Shown: positions 1 to 8,538 of the stretch, piece by piece
Layout of the letters: each line of letters begins with the position of its first letter
Position numbering within the stretch: the first letter of the stretch is position 1
Assembly: GCF_947493425.1 (NCBI RefSeq)
Contig: NZ_CANLRP010000052.1
Coordinates: forward strand, 1 to 46,693
Origin: an uncultured Microscilla sp.
Lineage (GTDB): Bacteria; Bacteroidota; Bacteroidia; Cytophagales; Microscillaceae
Length of the DNA stretch: 46,693 bases
Direction: 5' to 3'
Notes under the pieces: model-generated
What the model saw: the letters and a program-made list of their open reading frames with translations, nothing else
Told to the model about the DNA's origin: nothing
Databases searched by the model: none
Position numbers and translations under genes: made by a program

Positions 1-278
1 TCTGTTCATTATTGCTAAATTTTGCTCACACAAAGATAATAATTAATTCCACATTTATTTATTGCCTGGTACACTAGTGCATTGGGTACTAAGTTACTCA
101 CATATTCCGACCTCCCCAAATCAAGTTTGGCTCACAGCTCCGAGCTTGTTTTCGGAGGACTTTGAGCTTTTGCCTGCTGACTTTACCTAAAAAAACTCAC
201 GTAGCTACGGCTCCGACATGCTTCAGAATTCAGAAAACGAACTATGCTTGTTTCACATCACCTCTATTATTTTTCAAT
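1..278. other. Intergenic region with dispersed repeat
   Basis: No convincing gene is seen here. Positions 201-246 hold a segment that recurs almost unchanged at 37874-37920 (shared core CTACGGYTCCRAYATGCTTC followed by RGAATTCAGAAAACGAACT). A second short match, GGGTACTAA, lies near 85 and again near 37649, so the repeat probably extends over most of this stretch in a decayed form. A reading frame over 162-353 has no recognisable product and overlaps the end of the next gene. Confidence 0.5.
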
Positions 279-1523
279 TTATGGCAAGTGAAGCAAAACT
301 TCGTGTTTCCAATGCCGAATAACTTCTTGCTCGAAGTACTTGAAACGTTCTAAAAAAACATCAAACATATCGGGGGTATCTAACGAAAGTTCCTCGGCTT
401 TGAGCAAAGTAAAGTTAGCAATAGATGGATAACTGGAGGTAGGTTTTGCATCGCGTACCAACGCACTTTGCAACGAAGAAAAAGTCTTCATTCGATCAAA
501 ATACCTGGTTTTGATTTGCTGTAGACGATGCTTTTCTTCAGGTTTGTTTTTATGCCCCCAAATACCCCCAAAGCAGAATTGGGCCCAAATACGTTCTGCT
601 TCAAAAAATAGTTCAATGGCAAACATAGCTCCTGTACCTTCCCAGGAAGCAAATTGCTCGCGTACAAAAATAGGGTACACCTCCTGGGGCAATATTCTTA
701 TCACCTGTGCATCATTAGGCGTAAGCAATTTATACTCGGTATGACGTTCGGTAAGAAAATACTGCCTTACTTGCGTAAATATTCCTGACAAGTTGGGTTT
801 ATGCTGCATGATAAACTCAATTGCCTTGTGGTGCCGTTTATAAATTTGCTGTGCCAGGCGAATGTGTTCGTCGTCCTCCATCATGTTTTTATCTACACTA
901 TCAACATAAGATTGTATAAAAAATGCTACTTGAGTGTCCAGGTGAGCATGCGTTAGTACCTGGTTTATCATTGACCTAAGGGTACTATAAGCCAAATGTT
1001 GAAAATAAACCTCTTGTTTGATAAATCTCAAAGGATGCTGGGGGGTAATATACAGGTAGTAATTGGTATATTCATCACCTGGCCATCGGTTTTCTATCAA
1101 TTTGTAGTTGTGTTGCAGTACCTCTTCAGCGTTGTACAATGGCATGTCCAAAAAGTTTTTGATGCAAATCGTAAACTTTACTTCATCATTCAACACCAAT
1201 ATATCTACTCCCTCATAGTCCCTTAATATTTCGGTTTTCTCAAAATCGCCCAAACTATACCTGATTTTGTCAGGTTTGCTCAAATAATGAAAGTGAGTGA
1301 TGAGTTGCTTCAAAAAAAACTGCCCTATATCATGCGAGCCTTTAGGATCAAGCAACCAGGCAATAAAGTTAGAATGTTGTTGGGTTTGTGTATCCACCCC
1401 CAATACTTCAAACAAGTTAAAACGGTTGAGGTATTGTTCAATTTTTTCGAGGTGATGGGCTTCATCCAGCACAAATTGTTCAAATACCTCCAAACCTTGT
1501 AATTCGGCAACAAGTGGTGTCAT
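279..1523 (-). CDS. PD-(D/E)XK nuclease superfamily protein (degenerate active site)
   Basis: This 414-residue protein resembles the PD-(D/E)XK nuclease family of stand-alone Bacteroidota proteins. The N-terminal signature is clear: residues 33-72 carry FNLFEVLGVDTQTQQHS, then NFIAWLLDP and a G-x-x-F segment. The nuclease core follows as D107-I-L-V, then a strand reading T-I-C120-I-K122. The usual motif is E-x-K, so the acidic metal ligand appears replaced by Cys120 while Lys122 is kept. Activity is therefore doubtful. The remaining 290 residues are unassigned. It stands alone on the minus strand, with no restriction or methylase partner nearby. The family call is an inference from motifs; its biological role is unknown. 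Confidence 0.6.
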   Translation of the reverse strand: MTPLVAELQGLEVFEQFVLDEAHHLEKIEQYLNRFNLFEVLGVDTQTQQHSNFIAWLLDPKGSHDIGQFFLKQLITHFHYLSKPDKIRYSLGDFEKTEILRDYEGVDILVLNDEVKFTICIKNFLDMPLYNAEEVLQHNYKLIENRWPGDEYTNYYLYITPQHPLRFIKQEVYFQHLAYSTLRSMINQVLTHAHLDTQVAFFIQSYVDSVDKNMMEDDEHIRLAQQIYKRHHKAIEFIMQHKPNLSGIFTQVRQYFLTERHTEYKLLTPNDAQVIRILPQEVYPIFVREQFASWEGTGAMFAIELFFEAERIWAQFCFGGIWGHKNKPEEKHRLQQIKTRYFDRMKTFSSLQSALVRDAKPTSSYPSIANFTLLKAEELSLDTPDMFDVFLERFKYFEQEVIRHWKHEVLLHLP

Positions 1524-1689
1524 TGTAATAATTGGTTAATAATACTTGATAAGCATCTGGTCATCAGTATGCTCTCATTGAATGTTTATAGTGCTATCAA
1601 TTGATCAGTTTGTTTACTTATTTAGGTGTGCTACTCAATGCTATTAATTTTATCTCAACTCAGGCGTTCTTATGTTTCTTTTTTATTTT
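1524..1689. other. Short intergenic gap
   Basis: AT-rich spacer between the nuclease-like gene and the ABC ATPase gene. A reading frame at 1601-1792 is antisense to the end of the ABC gene and has no family features. No clear terminator or promoter was recognised. Confidence 0.4.
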
Positions 1690-2430
1690 CTACTCAGGCA
1701 TAGAAGTAGGCTTTTCGGGACGAGTAACATTGGTATTGATGATGTCTGTTTCTACCAACCCGTCGCGTAAACGCACTATTCTATGTGCATAATGGGCTAT
1801 ATCATCCTCGTGCGTTACCATGATAATGGTATTGCCTTTTTGGTGCAACTCATCAAACAAGTCCATAATCTCATAAGAAGTTTTAGAATCCAGGTTACCT
1901 GTGGGTTCATCTGCAAGGATAATACTGGGATCATTTACCAAAGCCCTGGCAATTGCCACTCGTTGGCGTTGTCCTCCTGACATTTCGTTGGGTTTATGTC
2001 GGTAACGATCGCCCAAACCTACGCTTGTAAGGGCAGATAAGGCTTTTTCCTCCCGGTCATATTTATTATACCCTGCATATATCAGTGGTAAGGCTACGTT
2101 TTCAAGGGCAGTGTTTCGGGGTAATAAGTTAAATGTCTGGAAAACAAACCCAATTTCTTTATTTCTAATCTCTGCCAACTCGTTTTCAGTCAAGTCACTT
2201 ACATCATTGTCGTTCAGGATATAAGTGCCACTGGTGGGCGTATCCAAACAACCTATAATATTCATCAATGTAGACTTACCAGAACCCGAAGGTCCCATAA
2301 AAGCCACATACTCTCCCTGATAAATATCAATAGAGATAGACTTAAGCGCCTTGACTACTTCACTTCCCATATGGTAAGTTTTGGCTATGTCACTGGTTTG
2401 AATAATGCGTTTTTTATTTTCTGAATTCAT
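1690..2430 (-). CDS. ABC transporter ATP-binding protein, LolD/MacB type
   Basis: Cytoplasmic ATPase subunit of an ABC system of the lipoprotein-release / MacB export class. All nucleotide-binding motifs are visible: Walker [10 protein letters not shown], the Q-loop ([11 protein letters not shown]), the ABC signature [15 protein letters not shown], Walker [13 protein letters not shown] and the H-loop IIMVTHEDD. The NLLP..T..ENV segment and DEPTGNLD are typical of the LolD/MacB/FtsE branch. At 246 residues it is slightly longer than usual, with a C-terminal tail (about 15 residues) rich in Thr and Pro. No permease gene adjoins it, so the membrane partner must be encoded elsewhere. A copy of the dispersed intergenic repeat lies just upstream at about 2455-2580. 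The substrate cannot be told. Confidence 0.9.
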   Translation of the reverse strand: MNSENKKRIIQTSDIAKTYHMGSEVVKALKSISIDIYQGEYVAFMGPSGSGKSTLMNIIGCLDTPTSGTYILNDNDVSDLTENELAEIRNKEIGFVFQTFNLLPRNTALENVALPLIYAGYNKYDREEKALSALTSVGLGDRYRHKPNEMSGGQRQRVAIARALVNDPSIILADEPTGNLDSKTSYEIMDLFDELHQKGNTIIMVTHEDDIAHYAHRIVRLRDGLVETDIINTNVTRPEKPTSMPE

Positions 2431-3215
2431 TGTTTTGAGTAAAAGTTATATGGAGTAAGTAGTAGCAAGTCCTTAGATACCGATAAATATCGGTGTAATT
2501 AGCTAAAAATAAGAGCAACTTATTCATTGTAAGACAGTTACATCTACTCATTAGGTATGTTTAATTCTGCCTTGGTACTTATATGTTTTAAAATTTGGTC
2601 AAACCTTACAATTCAAGCTAAAAAAAATGAGTTTATCACTGGCAGCAGAATTTAACCAATCCTTTAAGAAGCCTGTGGTAAATATACAAATTTTTCTTAT
2701 TCAATGGATTTCTGAACAATTAGCAAAACGTGAGCTTTGAGTAAACTCACTTGAAAGTAGCGACTTTGACTGCTTAAAAGCCTAAATGCTTTACTAAGGG
2801 CACAATTATTAGCCGTTTTTAAGCATTGGGGTTATTTTTATGCGATGTTTTATGGTTCATTAAAGTTTTAACACCTAATTAATTTACGATTAATACAAGA
2901 ACAAATTATACAATTTACAGAAAACAAAGAGGACATTCATGTATTATTAGGGCTGGGAAGCTGGTAATAACCTCAAGATAAGATACAGGAAACCTTTGAG
3001 GTGAATGATCACTTATTAGCTATACTAAAAGATGTTGTTGAACTGGAGTGTGTCAACCTAATTATTCATTGTTGGGTATATTTGAAATATCACAAAATAA
3101 ACGCCTTCTAACTCAAACCAAGCAGTAGCATCAAGTCAGGATGACCAAACTAAGCCAAAATAATTGATTGTAAATATAGACTTTTTTATTAGGTTTAACT
3201 ACAGTTGAGTTCACA
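2431..3215. other. Long intergenic region, repeat copy and possible decayed frame
   Basis: No intact gene is seen in 785 bases. The part at 2455-2580 is a dispersed repeat (see the repeat entry). Between 2872 and 3111 one forward frame reads coding-like peptide (…ENKEDIHVLLGLGSW, two stops, then DKIQETFEVNDHLLAILKDVV…). It may be a relic of a short gene, but it has no start codon and an internal double stop. Nothing else was recognised. Confidence 0.4.
2455..2585 (+). repeat. Dispersed intergenic repeat, copy A
   Basis: Imperfect repeat of about 110-130 bases. The best conserved core is TTTAATTCTGCCT at 2560-2572, preceded by a CTACTCATTAGGTAT-like block and followed by GTACTTA. Related copies are at 24879-25000 (same strand), 25545-25650 (opposite strand) and a weaker one near 28110-28190. 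Each lies directly upstream of a gene start. Confidence 0.6.
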
Positions 3216-5297
3216 CTAACCTACCATTACATGCGCAGTAGGATATTTATACGAGGTACTAATTACTTTTTTACTTAAGGCAAGTGCAAGCGTTAATGTT
3301 CCTACCCTGCCTATGTACATGCTCGTAATGATCACAATTTTGCTTCCTTCGGTTAAGTTGCCCGTGATACCTGTACTTAAACCTACTGTAGCAAATGCAG
3401 AGATTTGCTCAAAGAACAGCTGTAGCAAAGGGGCATTAGGTTGGGTAATTGCCAAAATAAACATACAAACAAAATTGTAGGTAATAGCAAACGCCACAAT
3501 AGAGAAAGCACGTGAAATGACATCTTGAGCAATTTGACGTCTCCCTAAATCTACAGTTTTCTTACCTTGTATATTAGCTATTGCCGACATAATTAAAAGC
3601 AGAAAAGTAGTAGTTTTAATTCCTCCTCCGGTAGACCCTGGAGCGGCTCCAATAAACATCAGAAATATGATCATAATGTAACTGGGCAAAGAAGGGGTAG
3701 ACAGTCCAAGCTCAACCGTATTGAAACCTGCAGTACGGGTAGTGGCAGACTGAAACAAAGATGTAATGATTGACTCTAGCAAGTTTTTATCCTGAAGGGC
3801 TGGTTTGCCTTGCTCTAAGAAGTAGAAACCTACGGCTCCCAAAATAGTTAAAAATAAGGTCATGTTTACGGCAATGCGGGTACCCAGTGACCATTGCTTC
3901 CAGGGCATTGCCAGTCTTTCACGCATGTTTTTGGGTGAAAAAATATCTTGTATTGCTGAAAAGCCCAAACTACCAAAGGTAATGATAAGCACAAACACCA
4001 AATGTAGAATATAACTACTACGTACTCCTTTTTGGTACAAACCATCAGGAAACAAACTAAACCCAGCATTACAAAATGCCGAAATGGAGTGAAAAACAGA
4101 GAAATAGATCTTATTACCCAGGCTATTGTTGATTCTTAAATTGGCAGGTACTCCAGTGTTAGAGGGGTCAGTACTTGCCACAGTACCTGTATTAGTTTCG
4201 TCTTTTTTGGTGCTGTCAGTAGACACTTGAGCCACTTCTTTTTCTTCGCCAAAAGTAGGCAAACCTTCATCAATATTTATCTCAGCAGTATCAATTTTCA
4301 CTGTATCTACAGTGTTAGGCTGCACAGTGTTCGTAGTATCAATAAAAGGTTTATTGAGGGTAATTTCTGTTTTGTATTCAGGGGTATAAAAAACCACGTC
4401 CTTGTTCCAGGTCATAAACACAGCAATGCTACCCAACACCTCAATAATAAAAGTAAGCACAATTACCTGTTTCAAAAGGTTACGTGCCGATGAAAGGCTT
4501 TCGCTACTCAACACATCCTGAATAATTGCCTGCTGCTTGATGCCTACTCCCTGGCTCAAAAAAGTAGCAAAAAAAGTGGCAAATGATACAATTCCAATTC
4601 CTCCCAATTGAATCAAAAAGAGGATCACAATTTGCCCTTTGACGCTAAAATCTGATGCTGCAGAAATCACCGACAATCCGGTTACACAAGAAGCACTGGT
4701 AGAGGTAAACAGGGCATCCAGAAAGTTGACGCCACCAGGAGCAGTAGACATGGCTGGCATCATCAACAAGCCGGTACCTATCAATATCAAGAGAATAAAA
4801 CTTGCAATGAAGGTGGTGGCTGGGTTAATTTTAAGGTCAGAAACTGCCTGACTCGAACGTACCACTGAGTAAGAAAGCAACGCCACCAAATAAGTGGCAA
4901 TGATCGATTCATAGAATACCCGATAATCGGCAAACTCCAGTAAAAGAAAAATATTATAAAACAGGTATAATCCCAAGGCATTGGTGAGTCCTACGAATAA
5001 GAAAACACCTACCAGTATGGTTTCAAAGAGGTTTTCTGTAATAAATACTCGCCTATTGAGGGCGTACAACCAACGAACTAAGAAGTGCAAGGCATAGACA
5101 AAAATATTCAACTCTAGCCAGTTAAACACTGACGAGATATCATCTGCTTCGAGGTCTGCTCCATAACAATACAGCAGCAACACTATAATGGCTGAGGTGT
5201 TTACATTATTAATGATGCGTAAAATATGGGCAATACGCTCTTGGTTACTATACAACAGGTGATTGAGTTGTTCTATAAACCTTGCTCTTTGATTCAT
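3216..5297 (-). CDS. TrkH/KtrB-type potassium uptake membrane protein
   Basis: Inner-membrane K+ (or Na+/K+) translocating subunit of the Trk/Ktr/HKT superfamily. It has many hydrophobic segments and four pore-loop motifs in order: TSASCVTGLSVI, SISAFCNAGFSLF, SATTRTAGFNTVE and SAFATVGLSTGIT, each with the filter glycine. The GAAPGSTGGGIKTTTF block is a family hallmark. At 693 residues it is longer than a typical TrkH (about 480). Part of the excess is an N-terminal membrane extension. Another part is a hydrophilic insert at about residues 300-392, rich in Thr, Asp, Asn and Val. The regulatory TrkA/KtrA subunit is not in this window. Its start overlaps the stop of the upstream kinase gene by 4 bases (ATGA), indicating translational coupling in one operon. 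Confidence 0.9.
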   Translation of the reverse strand: MNQRARFIEQLNHLLYSNQERIAHILRIINNVNTSAIIVLLLYCYGADLEADDISSVFNWLELNIFVYALHFLVRWLYALNRRVFITENLFETILVGVFLFVGLTNALGLYLFYNIFLLLEFADYRVFYESIIATYLVALLSYSVVRSSQAVSDLKINPATTFIASFILLILIGTGLLMMPAMSTAPGGVNFLDALFTSTSASCVTGLSVISAASDFSVKGQIVILFLIQLGGIGIVSFATFFATFLSQGVGIKQQAIIQDVLSSESLSSARNLLKQVIVLTFIIEVLGSIAVFMTWNKDVVFYTPEYKTEITLNKPFIDTTNTVQPNTVDTVKIDTAEINIDEGLPTFGEEKEVAQVSTDSTKKDETNTGTVASTDPSNTGVPANLRINNSLGNKIYFSVFHSISAFCNAGFSLFPDGLYQKGVRSSYILHLVFVLIITFGSLGFSAIQDIFSPKNMRERLAMPWKQWSLGTRIAVNMTLFLTILGAVGFYFLEQGKPALQDKNLLESIITSLFQSATTRTAGFNTVELGLSTPSLPSYIMIIFLMFIGAAPGSTGGGIKTTTFLLLIMSAIANIQGKKTVDLGRRQIAQDVISRAFSIVAFAITYNFVCMFILAITQPNAPLLQLFFEQISAFATVGLSTGITGNLTEGSKIVIITSMYIGRVGTLTLALALSKKVISTSYKYPTAHVMVG

Positions 5298-6292
5298 GGC
5301 TGGAGTATATTATGTTTGATTGCTTCGTTCAATAACAATTGCTTATCTATAGATACTACTCCAAGATGTTCACAAACGAGCCCACCTGCCAGGTTCGACA
5401 AGGCTGCAGTAAATCGAGGAGAGGTATTCAATGCCAAACACAAGGCTGCTACACTCACAAGTGTATCACCTGCCCCCGATACATCTGCAATCGAGCGCAA
5501 ATGTGCCGGGATGTGTACTTTGTCTTTCCCATTGTCCATATAAACGCCTAGCTCTGATAAAGTTACAAGGGCTTGTTTTACCTGAAGTGTTTGCTTCAGC
5601 TTGGCCACTGCGTCTTTTAATTCGTTGGCATCTTTGGCGTTAAACTCAATTTTCAATCCATCTTTTAGTTCCTTTAAATTAGGCTTAAACAAGGTAGCGC
5701 CAGTGTAATTCAAAAAGTTCTTCTTTTTGGGATCGACAATGGTAGGAATCCCTTTTGCATTGGCATATTCGATGACCCCCTGGATCAACTCTTCACCTAA
5801 TACCCCTTTGTCATAATCTTCAAAAATAATGGCATGACAAGAATCAGCCAGTTTTTTAACCAACGCCAACAAATTGTGGGTTTCTGTAGGAGTAAGGTTT
5901 GTTGTATGTTCATGATCTACCCGCAAGATATGTTGGTGCCCCGACAAAATGCGGTGTTTGATAGTGGTAATGCGCTCTTTACTTTGCAGCATACCTTCTT
6001 TGGGTAGTTGGTGGGCATCAAGCAAATTGAGCAAATCGGTACCACTGCCATCATTCCCTATCACCGAGCATAGCACAGGCTCAGCACCCAATGCCTGTAT
6101 ATTCATCGCTACATTGGCGGCTCCACCCAATCTTTTTTCGCGCTGTTGAACCTGCACAATGGGCACTGGAGCTTCAGGAGAAATACGCTCTACTTTTCCC
6201 CAAAGGTAGGAGTCTACCATTACATCGCCTATAATTAATATCCTTTGCTGAGAAAAAGCGTTAAATATTGCTTCTATCGAGTCGTATTGCAT
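5294..6292 (-). CDS. hldA: D-glycero-beta-D-manno-heptose-7-phosphate kinase-like PfkB kinase
   Basis: PfkB-family sugar kinase most like the kinase domain of HldE/RfaE, which phosphorylates heptose-7-phosphate for LPS inner-core ADP-heptose synthesis. Evidence: IIGDVMVDSYLWGKVERISPEAPVPIV near the N-terminus, a LGGAANVAMNIQALGA ribokinase signature, the DPKKKNFLNY segment typical of RfaE domain I, and the C-terminal VSGAGDT anion-hole/catalytic Asp motif. At 332 residues it carries only the kinase half; the nucleotidyltransferase half of enterobacterial HldE is absent, so a separate enzyme would be needed. It is the first gene of an overlapping pair with the TrkH gene. Substrate specificity is inferred from family likeness. 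Confidence 0.8.
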   Translation of the reverse strand: MQYDSIEAIFNAFSQQRILIIGDVMVDSYLWGKVERISPEAPVPIVQVQQREKRLGGAANVAMNIQALGAEPVLCSVIGNDGSGTDLLNLLDAHQLPKEGMLQSKERITTIKHRILSGHQHILRVDHEHTTNLTPTETHNLLALVKKLADSCHAIIFEDYDKGVLGEELIQGVIEYANAKGIPTIVDPKKKNFLNYTGATLFKPNLKELKDGLKIEFNAKDANELKDAVAKLKQTLQVKQALVTLSELGVYMDNGKDKVHIPAHLRSIADVSGAGDTLVSVAALCLALNTSPRFTAALSNLAGGLVCEHLGVVSIDKQLLLNEAIKHNILQP

Positions 6293-6331
6293 ATCTTAAT
6301 GAGCTGTTTAGCCTACATTACCAAAGTACAA

Positions 6332-6360
6332 GCTACAGGTAATATAATGCGACCTGTAGC
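6332..6360 (-). terminator. Hairpin after the aminotransferase gene
   Basis: Perfect 9-bp inverted repeat, GCTACAGGT (6332-6340) and ACCTGTAGC (6352-6360), with an 11-nt loop, placed 27 bases beyond the stop of the aminotransferase on the minus strand. There is no good U-run, so termination is only a suggestion. Confidence 0.4.
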
Positions 6361-6386
6361 CTGTAGCTGAGGCTAATAGCTTACTT

Positions 6387-7616
6387 CTAGTTTAGTTTCT
6401 CTAATACTGTTTTAATCCGCTGCATGGCTGTTTTTAAGTCTTCGTCAGATGCTGCAAACGAAAAACGCAAGCAGTTATCAGCTCCGAAGGCTTCGCCAGG
6501 CACTAACGATACATGTGCATTGTTCAAAATGTACATACACAAGTCTATAGAATTATTGATGGTGTTTTTACCATCACTTTTGCCATAATAATAGCTCACA
6601 TCAGGGAAAATATAAAATGCCCCATCAGGCAAATAAGTTTTAAAACCCTTGATGTCTTTCATCAGGTCAAGCACCAAGTCGCGGCGACGCAAATAAGCTT
6701 TAGCCATGTCGTGGCTAGGTGCCAAGTCGCCAGTAATGGCAGCATACGCGGCTTTTTGGGCAATAGAACAAGTACCTGAGGTAAATTGCCCTTGCAGCTT
6801 GTCGCAAGCACTGGCCAACCAGGTAGGTGCAGCCAAGTACCCTACTCTCCATCCGGTCATGGCAAAGCCTTTTGAGAAACCATTGACAGTAACGACTCTA
6901 TCATGCATATCTTCAAATGCTCCCATGCTTACGTATTCATCCTGAAAAATCACATACTCGTAGATTTCATCGGCAATTACAAATACATCTTCATGTGCTT
7001 TGAGCACATCAGCCAAAGCCCTTAGCTCATCTTTGCTGTATACCGAACCAGTAGGGTTACTGGGCGAAGAATATAAAATGGCTTTGGTTTTTGGGGTAAT
7101 GGCAGCTTTAAGCTGTTCTGGAGTAACTTTAAAGTTGTTTTCAAGGCTTCCGCTCACCATTACAGGCTCACCCTCAGCTACTTTGATTATCTCACGATAA
7201 GTTACCCAATAAGGGGCAAATACTACTACCTCATCGCCCGGATTAAGCAAGCACATCAATACGTTGGCAAGTGACTGTTTGGCACCAGTAGAAACCACAA
7301 TATTTTCAGCTTCCCATTGAAGCCCATTGTCTCGCTTCAGCTTATCGGCAATTGCCTGACGAAGCTGTGGATACCCTGAAACAGGCGTATAAAAAGTAAA
7401 ACCATCATCAATTGCTTGTTTAGCTGCAGCTTTGATGTGATCAGGGGTTTGAAAATCGGGCTCACCAAAGTTAAGCTTAATTACAGCCTGTCCTTTGGCT
7501 TCCAGTTCACGGGCTTTTTTTGCCATTGCGATGGTGGCAGACTCTGCCAAACGGTTGATTCTTTCAGAAAGAACCTGAGTGGCCTGTGGATTTTTAGTTT
7601 CTACGCTCATATTCAC
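6387..7616 (-). CDS. Pyridoxal-phosphate aminotransferase, class I (aspartate type)
   Basis: Fold-type I PLP enzyme of the aspartate/prephenate aminotransferase Ib group, transferring amino groups between amino acids and 2-oxo acids in the cytosol. Visible signatures: KLNFGEPDFQTPDHIKAAA, the cofactor-contact motifs VSTGAKQSL and YSSPSNPTGSVYS, the DEIYEYV segment with the PLP-pyridine Asp, the PLP-lysine motif NGFSKGFAMTGWRVGY, and a C-terminal LRFSFA arginine for substrate carboxylate. At 409 residues the length is normal. A second Met lies two codons downstream (MSVETKN) and could be the true start. The leader holds two adjacent inverted repeats (7657-7682, 7688-7705). Exact amino-acid preference cannot be told. 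Confidence 0.9.
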   Translation of the reverse strand: MNMSVETKNPQATQVLSERINRLAESATIAMAKKARELEAKGQAVIKLNFGEPDFQTPDHIKAAAKQAIDDGFTFYTPVSGYPQLRQAIADKLKRDNGLQWEAENIVVSTGAKQSLANVLMCLLNPGDEVVVFAPYWVTYREIIKVAEGEPVMVSGSLENNFKVTPEQLKAAITPKTKAILYSSPSNPTGSVYSKDELRALADVLKAHEDVFVIADEIYEYVIFQDEYVSMGAFEDMHDRVVTVNGFSKGFAMTGWRVGYLAAPTWLASACDKLQGQFTSGTCSIAQKAAYAAITGDLAPSHDMAKAYLRRRDLVLDLMKDIKGFKTYLPDGAFYIFPDVSYYYGKSDGKNTINNSIDLCMYILNNAHVSLVPGEAFGADNCLRFSFAASDEDLKTAMQRIKTVLEKLN

Positions 7617-7656
7617 TAACCATTTGAGTATTGAATAATTGTTTTAATTAAGTGTT

Positions 7657-7705
7657 CCATCTGGCAGCTTCCTGCCAAATGGTGATCTTCCTGATATATC
7701 AGGAA
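7657..7705 (-). promoter_or_regulatory. Two adjacent inverted repeats upstream of the aminotransferase
   Basis: An 11-bp hairpin with one mismatch (CCATCTGGCAG, loop CTTC, CTGCCAAATGG; 7657-7682) is followed after five bases by a perfect 18-bp palindrome, TTCCTGATATATCAGGAA (7688-7705). Both lie 40-90 bases ahead of the aminotransferase start. They could be an operator or a structured leader. No regulator was identified. Confidence 0.45.
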
Positions 7706-8136
7706 AGCTACCACATTGATTGAATTTTGACGCCAGCAACATTTTTGATACAAACAAATATGCTCAATACTGCTATTCATTTTTCGCAAATTTATAAATG
7801 TTACCTAAAAATCTTTAGAAAGTGGAATAGTATTTTCTGTATAAATAATTTAGGATAAGAAAAATATTTTATAAAAATAAAGGTTGTATAACTGTTTGTA
7901 AACAAAATTTAATAGGTTTGTATCTCTATCTGAATCTTTTTTCTAATAAAGCAGATTTTTTTTACAAAAATAAATTATTGATAATCAATAACTTAACTTG
8001 TAAATCACAAGTTTTATCAAAAAAACTTTAAGATAGTTTTATTATTCCGGTTACTTTTTCATTCTTGGTAGAATGTATAAGTGACAAAAGAATTTTATTC
8101 AAATACACCTGTTTAACACTTTATTATTTTTAATGG

Positions 8137-8171
8137 AAACGCCTACTTCGATGAAGTAGGCGTTTTTTTTT
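8137..8171 (+). terminator. Strong intrinsic terminator hairpin (orphan)
   Basis: Perfect 13-bp stem: AAACGCCTACTTC (8137-8149), loop GAT, GAAGTAGGCGTTT (8153-8165), running into nine T residues (8163-8171) on the plus strand. No plus-strand gene lies upstream for over 500 bases. It may end an unannotated transcript, or be the right-end hairpin of the decayed IS200-type element next to it. Confidence 0.6.
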
Positions 8172-8349
8172 GATCATTAGTAATAAGCTCAAAAAGCTGT
8201 TTGAAATCGGGTTTTACTCTATTTTTAAATTCAATAATAATTAATAATAAGTAGTCAGGTTGGTGCCCCCACTTTAAACTTCTATTTATACTTAAACAAA
8301 GATGGTTTTTTGGACAGATTTTGACCCATTGTCTGAATACCAACATTAA

Positions 8350-8538
8350 TCAACCGAAGCTATTTCTAAATCCCGGCTCATCGAGGTAGCTTTGCTGTGC
8401 TAAGCTCAACAGATGGATGTAACGATGAAGTAAAGAAGATATTTCTCCACGAAGAACCCGATAACGGTACTTGGGAGTCCACACAATATGATAGCCACAC
8501 TTATAGAAAGTATGAGTTAATTGACGATATTTACTCAT
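8350..8538 (-). pseudogene. IS200/IS605-type TnpA transposase, N-terminal remnant
   Basis: The first 33 residues read SKYRQLTHTFYKCGYHIVW followed by TPKYRYRVLRGEI, the strongly conserved N-terminus of Y1 HUH transposases of the IS200/IS605 group. The frame stops after 62 residues, whereas the family is about 130-150. The HUH and catalytic Tyr motifs are missing, and the tail (SSLLHRYIHLLSLAQQSYL…) is not recognisable. This is a deletion remnant and cannot be active. A hairpin lies upstream at 8586-8606, where IS200-type left ends carry one. Confidence 0.75.

Larger units (their letters stand above)
7617..8349. other. Gene-poor AT-rich region
   Basis: Besides the two inverted repeats near 7657-7705 and the strong hairpin at 8137-8171, no gene is convincing. 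TAGGTTTG at 7913-7920 matches the Bacteroidota -7 consensus on the plus strand but lacks a well-spaced -33 element. The reading frame at 8143-8346 (minus) begins beside the hairpin and has no recognisable product. Confidence 0.4.

Noticed and set aside
2872..3111. Coding-like forward frame with two internal stops
   Set aside because: No start codon, no known motif; at most a relic, so not called as a pseudogene.
8143..8346. 67-codon minus-strand frame beside the IS remnant
   Set aside because: No recognisable motif; it ends inside the hairpin stem and is probably chance reading of element debris.
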